The notes under the pieces are model-generated. The model saw only the letters and a list, made by a program, of their open reading frames with translations. It did no database searches and had not been told where the DNA came from. Both the position numbers and the translations under genes were made by a program. 64,000 bases of DNA from Limnobacter sp. (GTDB taxonomy: Bacteria; Pseudomonadota; Gammaproteobacteria; Burkholderiales; Burkholderiaceae_B). Positions 41,451-55,121 of this stretch are shown one piece after another (position 1 is the stretch's first letter; the number at the start of each line of letters is the position of its first letter). The stretch is taken from NCBI GenBank assembly GCA_029866125.1, contig JARWZZ010000014.1:1-64000 (forward strand). Direction: 5' to 3'.

Positions 41451-42644
41451 TCACTGGCCATTCAGATAAGTCTTTATCCGATTGGCAGCCTCCACGCATT
41501 CAGCGAGGGGCGCAACCAAGGCAATCCGCACATGCTGACTACCCGGGTTTACGCCGTCCTGCTCACGCCCCAAATAACTGCCGGGCAGCAACGTTACATG
41601 CTGCTCTTTGTACAAATCACGCACAAATTCAGCATCATCCCGCCCAGTATTGGCCCAAAAGTAAAAACCAGCGGGTGGCATGGAAATGCCCATTACGTCT
41701 TTCAACATGGGGTAAAGCGTATCAAACTTTTCTTTGTACAGCCTGCGGTTTTCAATCACGTGGTCTTCATCATCCCAAGCGGCAATGCTGGCCTTTTGAA
41801 TGGTGACGGACATGGCTGACCCATGGTAGGTGCGGTACTTCAAAAACTTGGCAATCCATTCCGCATCACCCGCTACATAGCCAGAGCGCAGGCCCGGTGC
41901 GTTGCTTCGCTTTGACAGGCTGGAAAACACGATTAAATTGTTGTAATCAGACCGGCCTAAGCGACTGGCGGCTTCTAGCCCACCAATCGGTGGATTGGCC
42001 TCATCCAAATAAATTTCGGAATAACATTCGTCTGAGCCAATAACGAAGTCATATTCATCCGCCAAATCAAACAGAGTTTGCCAATCATCCATACCCATCA
42101 CTGTACCCGTGGGGTTGTTGGGTGAGCACACATACATAAAGCGCACATGTTTAAGCACATCCGGGCTAACTGATTTCAAATCGGGTAGTCCCGTTTCTGC
42201 CTTGATGTTCATGCAGAATGGGGTGGCGTTGCCTAAAAAAGCAGCACCTTCGTAAATTTGGTAGAACGGGTTGGGGTAAGCCAACAAAGAACCAGGCTCA
42301 CATCCGTCCAAAACCACCTGAGCGAAGGCAAACAAAGCCTCACGCGACCCCAAAATCGGCAATATTTGTGAACCTGCATCCACTTGTGCATCAAACCGGC
42401 GCTTAATCCAGCGGCTAATCGATTCCCTCAACTCAGGAATACCCAAGGTGCTGGGATACGTTGCCAAACCATCCAAATTGTTGATCAAGGCTTGCTTAAT
42501 CAGTTCTGGAGTGGGGTGTTTGGGCTCGCCAATCGACAAATTGACTGGTTTTAGTGCAGGGTTGGGCGTGACCGTACCCAGTAAGCCCCGCAGGCGCTCA
42601 AATGGGTAAGGTTTTAACTTAGTGAGGTTGGGCGAATGGTTCAA
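41451..42644 (-). CDS. dapC: Succinyldiaminopimelate transaminase
   Basis: PLP enzyme of the aspartate-aminotransferase fold (397 residues) that aminates N-succinyl-2-amino-6-oxopimelate. Seen: N-terminal LKPYPFERLRGLL, LSIGEPKHPTP, CSPNNPTGTVM, SDECYSEIY, the PLP Lys in SSLSKRSNAPGLRSGY, and the carboxylate-binding Arg in HVRIALVAP. Position directly upstream of dapD supports DapC over other class-I transaminases. Confidence 0.93.
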   Translation of the reverse strand: MNHSPNLTKLKPYPFERLRGLLGTVTPNPALKPVNLSIGEPKHPTPELIKQALINNLDGLATYPSTLGIPELRESISRWIKRRFDAQVDAGSQILPILGSREALFAFAQVVLDGCEPGSLLAYPNPFYQIYEGAAFLGNATPFCMNIKAETGLPDLKSVSPDVLKHVRFMYVCSPNNPTGTVMGMDDWQTLFDLADEYDFVIGSDECYSEIYLDEANPPIGGLEAASRLGRSDYNNLIVFSSLSKRSNAPGLRSGYVAGDAEWIAKFLKYRTYHGSAMSVTIQKASIAAWDDEDHVIENRRLYKEKFDTLYPMLKDVMGISMPPAGFYFWANTGRDDAEFVRDLYKEQHVTLLPGSYLGREQDGVNPGSQHVRIALVAPLAECVEAANRIKTYLNGQ

Positions 42645-42664
42645 TTCTGGGTCTCTAAATGAAA

Positions 42665-43084
42665 CTAGCCCCGAGTGGGGTTCATGGTTGAAATGGAATC
42701 CAATTCAACACGGGGCAGGGGCTGCCAGCCAAGCTGGCGGTGTTCAGCAACAACCGTTGTGTACACGCCACCCCGTACATACCATTTGGCAGTCAGCTTC
42801 ATGTAGCGCGGGTCTGTGGCTTTCACCAAATCGTCCAAAATCAGGTTGGTTACCGCTTCGTGAAACGCACCTTGCTCCCTGTAGGACCACATGTACATCT
42901 TCAGACTCTTCAATTCCACGTTTTTTTGGTCGGGAAGGTAGTCAATGACCAAAGTCGCGAAGTCGGGTTGCCCTGTTAATGGGCACAGGCAAGTAAACTC
43001 GGGCACTTCAATGTGCACGTGGTAAGGCCTGTCCGGGCTTGGATTGGGGAAAGTTTCGAGGTTACGGTTTGGTTTTGTGCTCAT
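42665..43084 (-). CDS. queF: NADPH-dependent 7-cyano-7-deazaguanine reductase (short form)
   Basis: Reduces preQ0 to preQ1 in queuosine synthesis. At 139 residues it is the short YkvM-like form, not the 280-residue E. coli type. Seen: [13 protein letters not shown] with the catalytic Cys and Asp nearby, and the QueF motif [20 protein letters not shown]. It is 20 nt ahead of dapC on the same strand and may share its transcript. No other queuosine genes are in the window. Confidence 0.95.
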   Translation of the reverse strand: MSTKPNRNLETFPNPSPDRPYHVHIEVPEFTCLCPLTGQPDFATLVIDYLPDQKNVELKSLKMYMWSYREQGAFHEAVTNLILDDLVKATDPRYMKLTAKWYVRGGVYTTVVAEHRQLGWQPLPRVELDSISTMNPTRG

Positions 43085-43185
43085 AATTTGGTCTGATCGC
43101 CCTCAGGGCGGTACTACTCCAGCAAACATTCGTCGGATTCTGTCCCCACTGGCATCCATGTGGCGGTAAGAACGTAAGGCTTTGC

Positions 43186-43191
43186 TATTAT
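43186..43191 (+). promoter_or_regulatory. Possible -10 box upstream of smc
   Basis: TATTAT in the context GCTATTATACGG lies 71 nt upstream of the smc GTG. The queF-smc gap is 178 bp and divergent, so a promoter is expected here. No convincing -35 is seen 16-18 nt upstream. Nothing else is evident in the gap. Confidence 0.3.
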
Positions 43192-43262
43192 ACGGTGACA
43201 GGGTTTTCACGGACTCTATGTCGAGCCTATTTTCAACCTAACAAGCCTAAATCCCTAGCAAA

Positions 43263-46200
43263 GTGCGTCTAACCCATCTCCGTTTGGCCGGTTTCAAGTC
43301 ATTTGTAGAGCCTACATCCGTCGCCGTACCCAGTAATCTGGTGGGCGTCGTGGGTCCGAACGGCTGTGGTAAATCCAACATCATCGATGCGGTGCGCTGG
43401 GTGCTGGGCGAGTCCAAAGCCTCAGAATTGCGTGGCGAGTCCATGCAAGACGTGATTTTCAACGGATCGACCAACCGAAAACCTGCCTCCCGCGCCATGG
43501 TTGAGCTTGTGTTTGACAACACAGAAGGGCGCGCAGGCGGCAGCTGGAACCAATACGCAGAAATTTCAGTCAAGCGCGTGTTAACCCGCGATGGTGCTTC
43601 TACTTACTACATTAACCAGCAGGCAGTACGCCGCCGGGATGTACAAGATATTTTTCTAGGCACAGGCCTAGGCCCAAGGGCCTACGCCATTATTGGTCAG
43701 GGCATGATTGCACGCATCATCGAAGCCCGGCCCGAAGAACTACGGATTTTCCTAGAAGAAGCCGCAGGTGTGTCCAAGTACAAAGAACGCCGCCGCGAAA
43801 CAGGCAACCGCCTGGCTGACACCCATGACAACCTCACCCGTATTGAAGACATTCGCCGTGAATTGGGCGGCCAAATTGAACGGCTAGAACAACAAGCCGA
43901 AGTGGCCCGACAATACAAAGGCTATGAATCTGAGAAAAACAGCAAGCAACGCCTGCTTTGGTTTATGCGACTGCGTGAAGCTGAAGCCCAGAGGGACGAC
44001 TGCAACGCCAAATTGGCCAAAGCCAAAGCCGAGTTGGAGGGTATAAACACCCAGTCCATCAGTGCCCAAACCGAATTGATGGTGCAGCGCCAACAGCAAA
44101 TGGATGCACAGCAGTCTTTGGAAACTGAGCAAGCCGCTTGGATCGAGGCCAACCGGGCGGTAAGCCGCTTGGAAGCGGATATACGGGTGATGGCTGAGTC
44201 CAAGGCTCAGTTAAGCAACCGCATTCGCGAAATTGAAGTTGAAACCCAGATGTGGGGCCAACGTGCCCAGCAAGCCAAAGAACGATTGTCCGGCTTGGCT
44301 GAAGAATTGGACGAAAAAAAGTATCAACTGGAAGAACTGGAAATCTCGTTTGAGGACGCTCAACTTGCTGTGGAGCCTGTAGAGCAGGCTTTGCAGAAGG
44401 GCAAAAATGAGGTGGACGAGCGCCGGTCTGCGGTAATTGACGTGCAGCGGGATTTGTCCCAGGTGTCCTCACAACAAGAGTCAGCCAGTCGCGCCCAAAC
44501 TAACATACAAATGAAGCTGGACCGCTTGCAGGCAGAGAAGCAACAAGTGCATTCACCCTCAGAGGTGGAACTCAAAGACGCATTGGCCATGCAGCAAATG
44601 CTGACTGAAGAACTTGAAGAAAAACGCTTCGAATTGCAAAGCCAAGAAGAGGCATTCGAAAAATCGAGTGCTGAATTTGACACGGTCCAAGCCACATTTC
44701 TTCAAGAGCGCGATCGCCACGCCAATGTGTCTGCCCAGTTGGATGCTTTAAACGCTTTGAATGCACAACTTGCGGAATCTGGCGAGTTGAAAAACTGGAT
44801 CGACAAACAAGGTTTGCGTGATTCCACGCGAATTCTGGGCAAATTGCAGGTAGAACGCGGCTGGGAAAAGGCGCTGGAGTCTGCATTGCGCGAGGCGCTG
44901 GATAGCTTTCAGGTCCGCAATTTGGACATGGTGGCGGGTTTCGCCTCAGCAGCCGCACCCAACCGAATCGCATTCATTGACAGCAGTATTGCCACTGCAC
45001 CCCTTCATCAAGGCCCTGAGGATTTGATAAACGTGGTGCGCAGTGCCGACCGGGAGATTCAAAACGCATTGGCATTGGCTTTGCAAGGTTGTTTGTATGC
45101 CGAAACATTGCAATCTGCACTGGCCAAACGCACGTCTTTGAAAGACGGGCAACGTATTTTTACCCGCGAGGGCCATTGCGTCACGCGCAGCACAGTCAGC
45201 CTGTATGCAGCAGACAGCGACCAAGCCGGGCGTTTGGAACGCAATCAACAAATTGAAGGTTTGCGCACTGAATTGCGTGCGCTTGAATTGTTGAAAAACG
45301 AAACCTCCGCAAAGCGCGACCGCTTGCAGTTGCGCCGCGACGAAATTCGTTCCCAACTCAGCCAATTGCGCCAAGCGGTGGAGCAGGGCACCCGCAAACA
45401 GCATGAGGCACAGCTTAAAACCTTGAAACTTCAAGAAGCGCAACAACGTGCCGACAGCCGCAAGCAACAGCTGGATTTGGATATTGCGGTACTGAAGTCT
45501 GAACTGGAAGAACAGCAGGCCATTTTGTTGGAATCTGAAGACCGTTACGCTGAATTGGATGAGCGTTTGGCCGTGGTCAGCGAGGCGCTTGAAGCCCAAA
45601 AAGACAAAGTCGCTGCGCTGGAACAATCCTTGAGGGGCAAGCAGCAAGCCGTTCAAGAGGCCCTGCGCCGCAAGCAAGATGCCGAGTTTTCCATTCGCAC
45701 CCATGACTCCAGCGTCCGCGAGTGCGAGCGCGACATCCGTTTTGCAACCGAGCAATCGCAAAACCTACAGCAACGCAAACAAACCATTGAAATGGATTTG
45801 TCGCGGCTGGATGAAACCCAAATCAACGAGCTGTTGCAAGATGCATTGCAGCAACGGGTGGTCACTGAAGAAAAAGTAGCCGTGGCGCGTGATACCTTGG
45901 ATCAAATTATGTCCCGAGTATCCGAATTGGAACGTAGGGAAAAAGAGAGCGACCGACAAACCGAGCCCTTGCGCAACCAAGTGCAAGATTTCCAGCTGAA
46001 AATTCAAGCTGCCGAAATGACGATTGAGCAGTTCACTGGCCATTTGACCGAGGTGGCAGCAGATTTACAAGCCATAGGTGCTGAATTGGCCGCAATGGAC
46101 GTGCCGCCGCGCGCAGCATCCTTGCAATCGGATGTGACGCGGTTGACCAACGCCATGCAAGCTTTGGGCTCTGTCAACCTTGCCGCCCTCGAAGAGTTAA

Positions 46201-46780
46201 CCGCCTCTAGCGAACGTAAAAGCTTTTTGGACCAACAGGCTGGCGATTTGCTTGAGGCCATTGCAACCCTTGAGGATGCAATTCGAAAAATCGACAAGGA
46301 GACACGAGATCTCCTTCAAGTCACCTTTGAAGCAGTCAACACCCAGTTTTCCAAGCTGTTCCCCCAGTTGTTTGGCGGCGGCGAGGCCCGGCTGGTGATG
46401 TCAGGAGAGGAGATTCTGGATGCGGGCGTGCAGGTATTTGCTCAGCCTCCAGGCAAGAAAAACGGCACCATTCACTTGCTTTCCGGTGGAGAAAAAGCAC
46501 TAACCGCCACAGCATTGGTTTTTGCTATTTTTGAACTGAACCCGGCACCATTTTGTTTATTGGACGAAGTGGATGCGCCACTGGATGATGCCAACACGGA
46601 GAGATTCTCCAAATTGGTTAGAAAAATGTCTGAGCAAACTCAGTTTTTATTTATTTCTCACAACAAAATTGCCATGGAAATGGCACAACAGTTGATCGGC
46701 GTGACCATGCAAGAGAAGGGTGTATCCCGAATCGTTGCTGTGGACCTTGAGTCTGCCGAAAAACTAGCGACGGAAACAGT

Positions 46781-46784
<4 letters not shown>
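43263..46784 (+). CDS. smc: Chromosome segregation protein SMC
   Basis: Large ATPase that folds and segregates the chromosome. The 1173-residue GTG-started protein has the N-terminal FKSFVEPTSV and Walker A GPNGCGKS (31-38). Long coiled coils (about 165-490 and 660-1000) flank a hinge with ILGKLQVERGWEKALESALR. The C-terminal head has signature LLSGGEKALTATALVFAI and Walker B FCLLDEVDAPLDD. No scpA or scpB is nearby. Its stop overlaps zipA by 4 nt. The order smc-zipA-ligA is conserved in betaproteobacteria. Confidence 0.97.
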
Positions 46785-49914
<3,130 letters not shown>

Positions 49915-49969
49915 ATTAGACTCATATCTATATCCAATAATCATAAATTCATTATTCAGGGTGGCATAC

Positions 49970-50845
49970 ATGAGCAAAGTCAGAAAAGCAGTATTTCCAG
50001 TGGCCGGTATGGGTACACGGTTTTTACCCGCAACCAAATCCAGCCCCAAAGAAATGATGCCAGTGGTAGACAAACCGTTGATCCAATATGCAGTTGAGGA
50101 AGCTGTAGAGGCAGGCATTACCGAGATGATTTTCATCACGGGTCGCGGCAAAAGAGCGATTGAAGATCACTTTGATAAAGCGTATGAGCTTGAGGCTGAG
50201 CTGCTGGCCAAAAACAAGTTGGCCATGCTTGAAATGGTTCAAAACATTGTGCCACCCAATGTGAACTGCGTTTTTATTCGGCAAACCCAACCTTTGGGTT
50301 TGGGCCATGCTGTACTTTGCGCGAGACCCGTTGTAGGCAATGAGCCTTTTGCAGTCCTGTTGGCAGACGATTTGATGTACACCAACCCGGGTGATATGGG
50401 GGTGACACGCCAAATGGTAGAACTGTTTAACAAAGAACATGCAAGCGTTTTGGCGGTGCAGGAAGTACCGCGTGAGGACACAAAGAGCTACGGTATTGTT
50501 TCAAGCACGCCTTGGAATACGCATTCTGAAAGGGTGCAGGGCATTGTAGAAAAGCCCGACCCAAAAGTTGCGCCAAGTAATTTGGCTGTGGTTGGGCGTT
50601 ATGTGCTTACACCTCGTATTTTTGACCAACTTCAAAATACGGGCAAAGGCGCTGGTGGGGAAATTCAGTTGACCGATGGCATTGCAAGCTTGTTGTCTGA
50701 ACAACCTGTGTTGGCTTACAGGTTCCAAGGTACGCGGTTTGATTGTGGTTCAAAAATTGGTTATCTCAAAGCCACTGTGGAGTTGGGTTTGCGCCACCCC
50801 GAAGTGGCTGAAGAATTTACACACTATTTGGCGCATCGAGGATAA
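49970..50845 (+). CDS. galU: UTP-glucose-1-phosphate uridylyltransferase
   Basis: Makes UDP-glucose for LPS, capsule and sugar metabolism. The ATG at 49970 has AGGGTGG upstream; a longer frame from 49820 overlaps ligA and is rejected. The 291 residues carry [20 protein letters not shown] (8-27), the later [31 protein letters not shown], and [12 protein letters not shown], matching bacterial GalU. The AT-rich 55-bp gap from ligA probably holds its own promoter. mtiP begins 5 nt after its stop. Confidence 0.96.
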   Translation: MSKVRKAVFPVAGMGTRFLPATKSSPKEMMPVVDKPLIQYAVEEAVEAGITEMIFITGRGKRAIEDHFDKAYELEAELLAKNKLAMLEMVQNIVPPNVNCVFIRQTQPLGLGHAVLCARPVVGNEPFAVLLADDLMYTNPGDMGVTRQMVELFNKEHASVLAVQEVPREDTKSYGIVSSTPWNTHSERVQGIVEKPDPKVAPSNLAVVGRYVLTPRIFDQLQNTGKGAGGEIQLTDGIASLLSEQPVLAYRFQGTRFDCGSKIGYLKATVELGLRHPEVAEEFTHYLAHRG

Positions 50846-50850
50846 AAAGA

Positions 50851-51597
50851 ATGTATGCAGTGATTGGTGGTAGTGGTCTGTCCAAATTGCCTGGCTTTCA
50901 GTTAGAAAGACGGCAGGTGTTTCGCACCCCTTATGGCGAACCCTCTGGCGCCCTCATGTTTGGGCACCTTGCCGATGAGGAAGTGGTGTTTTTGGCAAGG
51001 CACGGCTATGGTCACACCATCGCACCGCATCAAATTAACTACCGGGCCAATATGTCGGCTTTGTCGCAGATCGCAGATTTAGACGGTATTTTGTCTGTTG
51101 CATCGGTGGGTGGCATTCGCCCCGACCTATTGCCCGGCCAGCTTCTTATTCCTGACCAAATTTTGGATTACACCTCGGGACGTCCGTCCACTTTTTTTGA
51201 GGGTTCTGCCCAGGTAGAACACATTGATTTTACTTGGCCCTACGACCAGACCCTCAGGTCGGGACTTCGGGCTGCTGCGGACGCGATCAATGAATCAGTG
51301 GTGTTTGGTGGTTGTTATGCCTGTACGCAGGGGCCACGGCTGGAAACAGCAGCTGAAGTAAAACGGCTAGCACGTGATGGTGCAGATATTGTTGGCATGA
51401 CTGGAATGCCTGAGGCTGCTTTGGCAAGGGAGTTAAACATTCCCTACGCGCATTTGGCTTTGGTGGTCAATTCAGCAGCCGGTGTAGGTAGTAGCGCGCA
51501 AGAAATTTCCCATGCACAAATCGCACAGGTGGTTGCTGCCGGAATGAGCCGAGTCATGGGCGTGGTGAAGTCCATGATTCAGCTGCACAGGGATTAA
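50851..51597 (+). CDS. mtiP: S-methyl-5'-thioinosine phosphorylase
   Basis: Purine phosphorylase of the MTA-phosphorylase/PNP family II, 248 residues. Seen: AVIGGSGLSKLPGF (3-16), ARHGYGHTIAPHQINYRANM, YACTQGPRLETAAEVKRL, and DIVGMTGMPEAALARELNIP. The overall sequence resembles Pseudomonas aeruginosa PA3004, shown to act on methylthioinosine. In that route methylthioadenosine is first deaminated, so an MTA deaminase elsewhere is expected. A plain MTA phosphorylase is the alternative. It is probably cotranscribed with galU. Confidence 0.88.
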   Translation: MYAVIGGSGLSKLPGFQLERRQVFRTPYGEPSGALMFGHLADEEVVFLARHGYGHTIAPHQINYRANMSALSQIADLDGILSVASVGGIRPDLLPGQLLIPDQILDYTSGRPSTFFEGSAQVEHIDFTWPYDQTLRSGLRAAADAINESVVFGGCYACTQGPRLETAAEVKRLARDGADIVGMTGMPEAALARELNIPYAHLALVVNSAAGVGSSAQEISHAQIAQVVAAGMSRVMGVVKSMIQLHRD

Positions 51598-51627
51598 ATA
51601 AAGGGATTGAATCAAGGGATTAAATCG
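51589..51627. repeat. Three tandem 13-bp repeats over the converging mtiP and glnD stop codons
   Basis: Units AGGGATTAAATAA (51589-51601), AGGGATTGAATCA (51602-51614) and AGGGATTAAATCG (51615-51627) are adjacent. Copy 1 contains the mtiP stop TAA (51595-51597) and copy 3 contains the glnD stop (51620-51622). The whole 22-bp intergenic space is made of this repeat. No terminator hairpin is seen here. Confidence 0.85.
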
Positions 51628-54223
51628 AAAGGAGCTCCAGCAGCTCCGTCTCCAACTGAATTTGCAGCTTCTGCGAATTCAGGCTTTGCCCGTAAATCAG
51701 CAAAGTGTCTTCAACCCGCTCACCCAGAGTCATAATTTTTGCGGTTTGTACGCTCACCTTGTATTTGGCCAACAGCTTGGTCACCGAGTAAAGCAGGCCA
51801 GTCCGGTCTGTGGCCGAAAAGCTCAACAGGTACTGGTTGCCTTTTTCATCCGGTTTAAGCTCCACATTGGGCCGCATCGGGAAGTGGCGCGACTGCCGTG
51901 ACATGCGCCCAAACACAGGTTCAGCCAAAGGCTCCCTGCGGGTGAGTCGGTCCTGAAGCTCAGCCTCAATCAGGGTCAAGGTTTCTCGGTAAAAACCGCC
52001 TTCTCGGTCATGTTCAATCAGGAAAGAATCCAGCGCATATCCATGCTTGGTGGTGTGAATTTTTGCATCCAAAATGCTTAAGTTCTTGGAGTCGAAATAT
52101 CCACAAATACGGGCGAACAAATCTGCCTCATCCCGGGTGTACACCAACACATCCAAACCTTCACCCAAAGGTGACAAACGCACCTTGACCACAGGTTCTT
52201 CAGTTTCTACACGCCAATACAAATGCCGTGTGTGCCACGCAATGTCGCTGGGCCCTTGCCTTAAAAAGTAAGACACATCCAATTGCGCCCAAAATTTTTC
52301 ATGCACTTCATCTGACAAGGCATACAAGCGGAACAAGCGACGCGCCTCATTTTGTTGCTCAGCCAACATTTGCCTACGGCTAGTGGGCTCACCGCCCAGT
52401 TGTTTGGATGTTAGTCGGAATAAGTCCTCCAACAACTTGCCTTTCCATGCATTCCAAACCTTGGGGCTTGTGCCGCGAATGTCTGCCACGGTCAGCAGAT
52501 ACAAGGCAGTCAGGTTTCGCTGAGTTTTAACTTGCTGAGCGAATTCTCGAATCACATCCACGTCCGACAAGTCTTTCTTCTGGGCCGTGTTGGACATCAT
52601 CAAATGGTGCTTGACCAAAAAGCAAATCAAATCGGTTTGCTCATCGGTCAAAAAATGGTCTTTGCAAAACCTACGGGCTTCCACCTCACCCAAATCGCTG
52701 TGGTCTCCACCTCGGCCTTTGGCCACATCATGAAACAGGGCTGCCAAATACAGCACCCAATGCTCCTCAAAGTTGGCCATTAACTGACTACAGAAGGGGT
52801 ATTCATGGGCATGTTCTGCCATGGTGAACCGGCGCAAATTTCTGACCACAGTCAAAATGTGTTGATCCACCGTGTACACATGAAACAAGTCATGCTGCAT
52901 TTGGCCAACAATTCTTCTGAAAACGGGCAAATAGCGGCTCAAAATACTGGTTTCGTTCATCCTGCGAATTTCATGAACAATCCCTTGGGGTTGCTTGAAA
53001 AATTCGATGAACAAGGCTTTGTTGGCAGGGTCTTTGCGAAACTCACTGTTAATACGCACCCGGTTGTGCCACAAAGCACGCAGCAATTGGGCACTCATGC
53101 CTTTTAACTGCGTGTTGTTCTGCATCACCAAGAAGGCCCGCAACATGGCCGACGGTTTTTTGGCAAACAACTCGGGGTCACAAATGTCCAGCAAGTTACC
53201 AATGGATTGAAAATCCTCGTCAATCGCCTCGGGTACCAGCTGTGTGTGAAAAATCGCCAACTCAATGTTTTGCAACAGGATGGTGTTCAGCTGCATGACT
53301 GCTTTCGCAGCCAGATAGTAGCTTTGCATCAAGAATTCGCTGCTTCGGCGGCTTCCGCTTGCTTTGAAGCCCAAGGCCTCTGCCACTTGAGTTTGCACAT
53401 CAAAAACCAGCCTGTCTTCCCTGCGAGTGGTGGTGAGGTGCAATTGAAAGCGTATTCTTTTTAAAGTGCGCTCATTTTTGCGAAGTTTGGCGGCCTCGTA
53501 GGGTGTAATCAGCGAGTTACGGGCCATTTCAGACCAGTTGTTACCCAGCTTAGCCGCCTTGGCAACCCATAAAATGACATGCAAATCACGCAGGCCACCT
53601 GGGCTTTCCTTGCAATTGGGTTCAAGGCTGTAAGGTGTTTCTTGATACTTGGCGTGACGTTGCCGAAGTTCAAGCGTTTTCTTACGAAAAAACAATTCAG
53701 GATCAAGCTGCTTTTTAAGTTTGCTTTTTAAGCCATTGAAAAGGCGATCGTTCCCGGCGAGAATTCTTGCCTCAACCAAGGCGGTTTGCACGGTGATGTC
53801 TTTCTCAGCCTCTTCGTGGCATTGCTCCACTGTGCGCACACTGTGCCCAATTTCAAGGCCTATGTCCCAACCCGAGCCGCAGAACCATTCCAGCTTGGGC
53901 ACATCCTCTTCAGAAGGCTCCGCTTTCATCAAAATCAGCACATCGACATCGGAGTAGGGAAACAACTCGCCCCGTCCGTACCCACCCACAGCAATCAAGG
54001 CATAGGCGTCCGACAGGCCGCAGGCTTCCCACAGGCGTTGAAGCGCTTGATCCACCACCAAACAACGCTCATGAAGGCATTCGTCCACACGGTCTAGCCT
54101 GCTGCTCAAGTCCAATGGCTTCAGCCAACGATTGGACTCCAGTTTAAGGAATGACTTCACTTCCTTTTTAACCTCGGCAAGATCCTCGAAAGAACCTGAA
54201 CTTGTAGTGACGTGCGCTGACAT
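51620..54223 (-). CDS. glnD: PII uridylyltransferase/uridylyl-removing enzyme
   Basis: Glutamine sensor that adds or removes UMP on PII. The 867 residues match the family. The nucleotidyltransferase domain has GGYGRGELFPYSDVDVL (80-96) with D92 and D94. The central GlnE-like linker contains KESPGGLRDLH. The HD domain has AALFHDVAKGRGGDHS, and two C-terminal ACT domains (about 690-770 and 800-867; LLSFSATDRTGLLYSVTKLL) bind glutamine. Its substrate GlnB is encoded at 20737-21075. It follows map by 34 nt on the same strand. Confidence 0.97.
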   Translation of the reverse strand: MSAHVTTSSGSFEDLAEVKKEVKSFLKLESNRWLKPLDLSSRLDRVDECLHERCLVVDQALQRLWEACGLSDAYALIAVGGYGRGELFPYSDVDVLILMKAEPSEEDVPKLEWFCGSGWDIGLEIGHSVRTVEQCHEEAEKDITVQTALVEARILAGNDRLFNGLKSKLKKQLDPELFFRKKTLELRQRHAKYQETPYSLEPNCKESPGGLRDLHVILWVAKAAKLGNNWSEMARNSLITPYEAAKLRKNERTLKRIRFQLHLTTTRREDRLVFDVQTQVAEALGFKASGSRRSSEFLMQSYYLAAKAVMQLNTILLQNIELAIFHTQLVPEAIDEDFQSIGNLLDICDPELFAKKPSAMLRAFLVMQNNTQLKGMSAQLLRALWHNRVRINSEFRKDPANKALFIEFFKQPQGIVHEIRRMNETSILSRYLPVFRRIVGQMQHDLFHVYTVDQHILTVVRNLRRFTMAEHAHEYPFCSQLMANFEEHWVLYLAALFHDVAKGRGGDHSDLGEVEARRFCKDHFLTDEQTDLICFLVKHHLMMSNTAQKKDLSDVDVIREFAQQVKTQRNLTALYLLTVADIRGTSPKVWNAWKGKLLEDLFRLTSKQLGGEPTSRRQMLAEQQNEARRLFRLYALSDEVHEKFWAQLDVSYFLRQGPSDIAWHTRHLYWRVETEEPVVKVRLSPLGEGLDVLVYTRDEADLFARICGYFDSKNLSILDAKIHTTKHGYALDSFLIEHDREGGFYRETLTLIEAELQDRLTRREPLAEPVFGRMSRQSRHFPMRPNVELKPDEKGNQYLLSFSATDRTGLLYSVTKLLAKYKVSVQTAKIMTLGERVEDTLLIYGQSLNSQKLQIQLETELLELLSI

Positions 54224-54257
54224 GCAACTCCAAAATCAAATGTTTATTGTTTATCTA

Positions 54258-55067
54258 TCAGGCAGATGCAGCCAGTTTTTCAGGTTTTGCTGGAGTTCCT
54301 GCAGATTGAGTCAAAATTTCATACCCATCATCGGTCACCAACACCGTGTGTTCCCATTGGGCAGACAAACTGTGGTCTTTGGTCACAATGGTCCAGCCAT
54401 CTGGCATTTCTTTGATTTCGCGCCGCCCCGCATTCAACATGGGTTCGATCGTAAAAATCATGCCTTTCACCAAAGGCACACCTGACCCGGCTTTGCCGTA
54501 ATGCAACACCTGTGGGTCTTCATGGAAGTTGGTACCAATGCCATGCCCGCAAAATTCACGCACCACTGAATAACCAAAACTTTCAGCGTATTTTTGTATG
54601 GCTGCGCCAACATCGCCCAAAGTGGCGCCCGGTCGCACTTGTTCAATGCCTATCCACATGGACTCAAAAGTCACTTGGCACAGGCGTTTGGCGATCTGGC
54701 TGCCTTCGCCCACTATGAACATGCGGCTGGTGTCACCGTGGTAACCATCTTTGATGACGGTGATGTCCAGGTTAACAATATCGCCGTTTTTTAGCTTTTT
54801 CTCACCCGGCACGCCGTGGCAAATTTGGTGGTTCACCGAGGTGCAAATGGATTTGGGGTAGGGCGTGTAGCCTGGTGGGCAGTAGTTCAGGGGGGCAGGA
54901 ATGGTGCCCTGCACGTTCACCATGTAGTCATGGCAAAGTTGGTCCAATTCCCCGGTGGAGATTCCCGCCTTCACAAACGGCGTGATGTAGTCCAGCACTT
55001 CCGAAGCCAGACGGCCAGCAACACGCATCTTTGCAATGTCTTCCTCGGTTTTAATTACGATCGTCAT
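54258..55067 (-). CDS. map: Methionine aminopeptidase, type I
   Basis: Removes the N-terminal Met from new proteins. The 269-residue pita-bread enzyme shows the five metal ligands. Two Asp are in VNLDITVIKDGYHGDTSRMF, the His is in GHGIGTNFHE, one Glu is in FTIEPML, and the last Glu is in QWEHTVLV. A short Ala/Pro/Lys tail extends past the usual end. Divergent from rpsB across about 210 bp, an arrangement shared with E. coli. Confidence 0.96.
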   Translation of the reverse strand: MTIVIKTEEDIAKMRVAGRLASEVLDYITPFVKAGISTGELDQLCHDYMVNVQGTIPAPLNYCPPGYTPYPKSICTSVNHQICHGVPGEKKLKNGDIVNLDITVIKDGYHGDTSRMFIVGEGSQIAKRLCQVTFESMWIGIEQVRPGATLGDVGAAIQKYAESFGYSVVREFCGHGIGTNFHEDPQVLHYGKAGSGVPLVKGMIFTIEPMLNAGRREIKEMPDGWTIVTKDHSLSAQWEHTVLVTDDGYEILTQSAGTPAKPEKLAASA

Positions 55068-55084
55068 AAATTTTCCATTTCTGC

Positions 55085-55114
55085 TTGAGCTTGTCTATTG
55101 TAAACGAGTATAAT
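55085..55114 (+). promoter_or_regulatory. Promoter of rpsB
   Basis: -35 TTGAGC (55085-55090), an 18-nt spacer, and a perfect -10 TATAAT (55109-55114). Initiation near 55122 gives a leader of about 160 nt before the rpsB ATG at 55281. The -35 box overlaps the region just upstream of the divergent map start. Confidence 0.75.
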
Positions 55115-55121
55115 CTGCGGC

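Noticed and set aside
44059-45761. Long antisense open frames opposite smc
   Set aside because: They mirror the biased third positions of smc, have no ribosome-binding sites and no recognisable domains.
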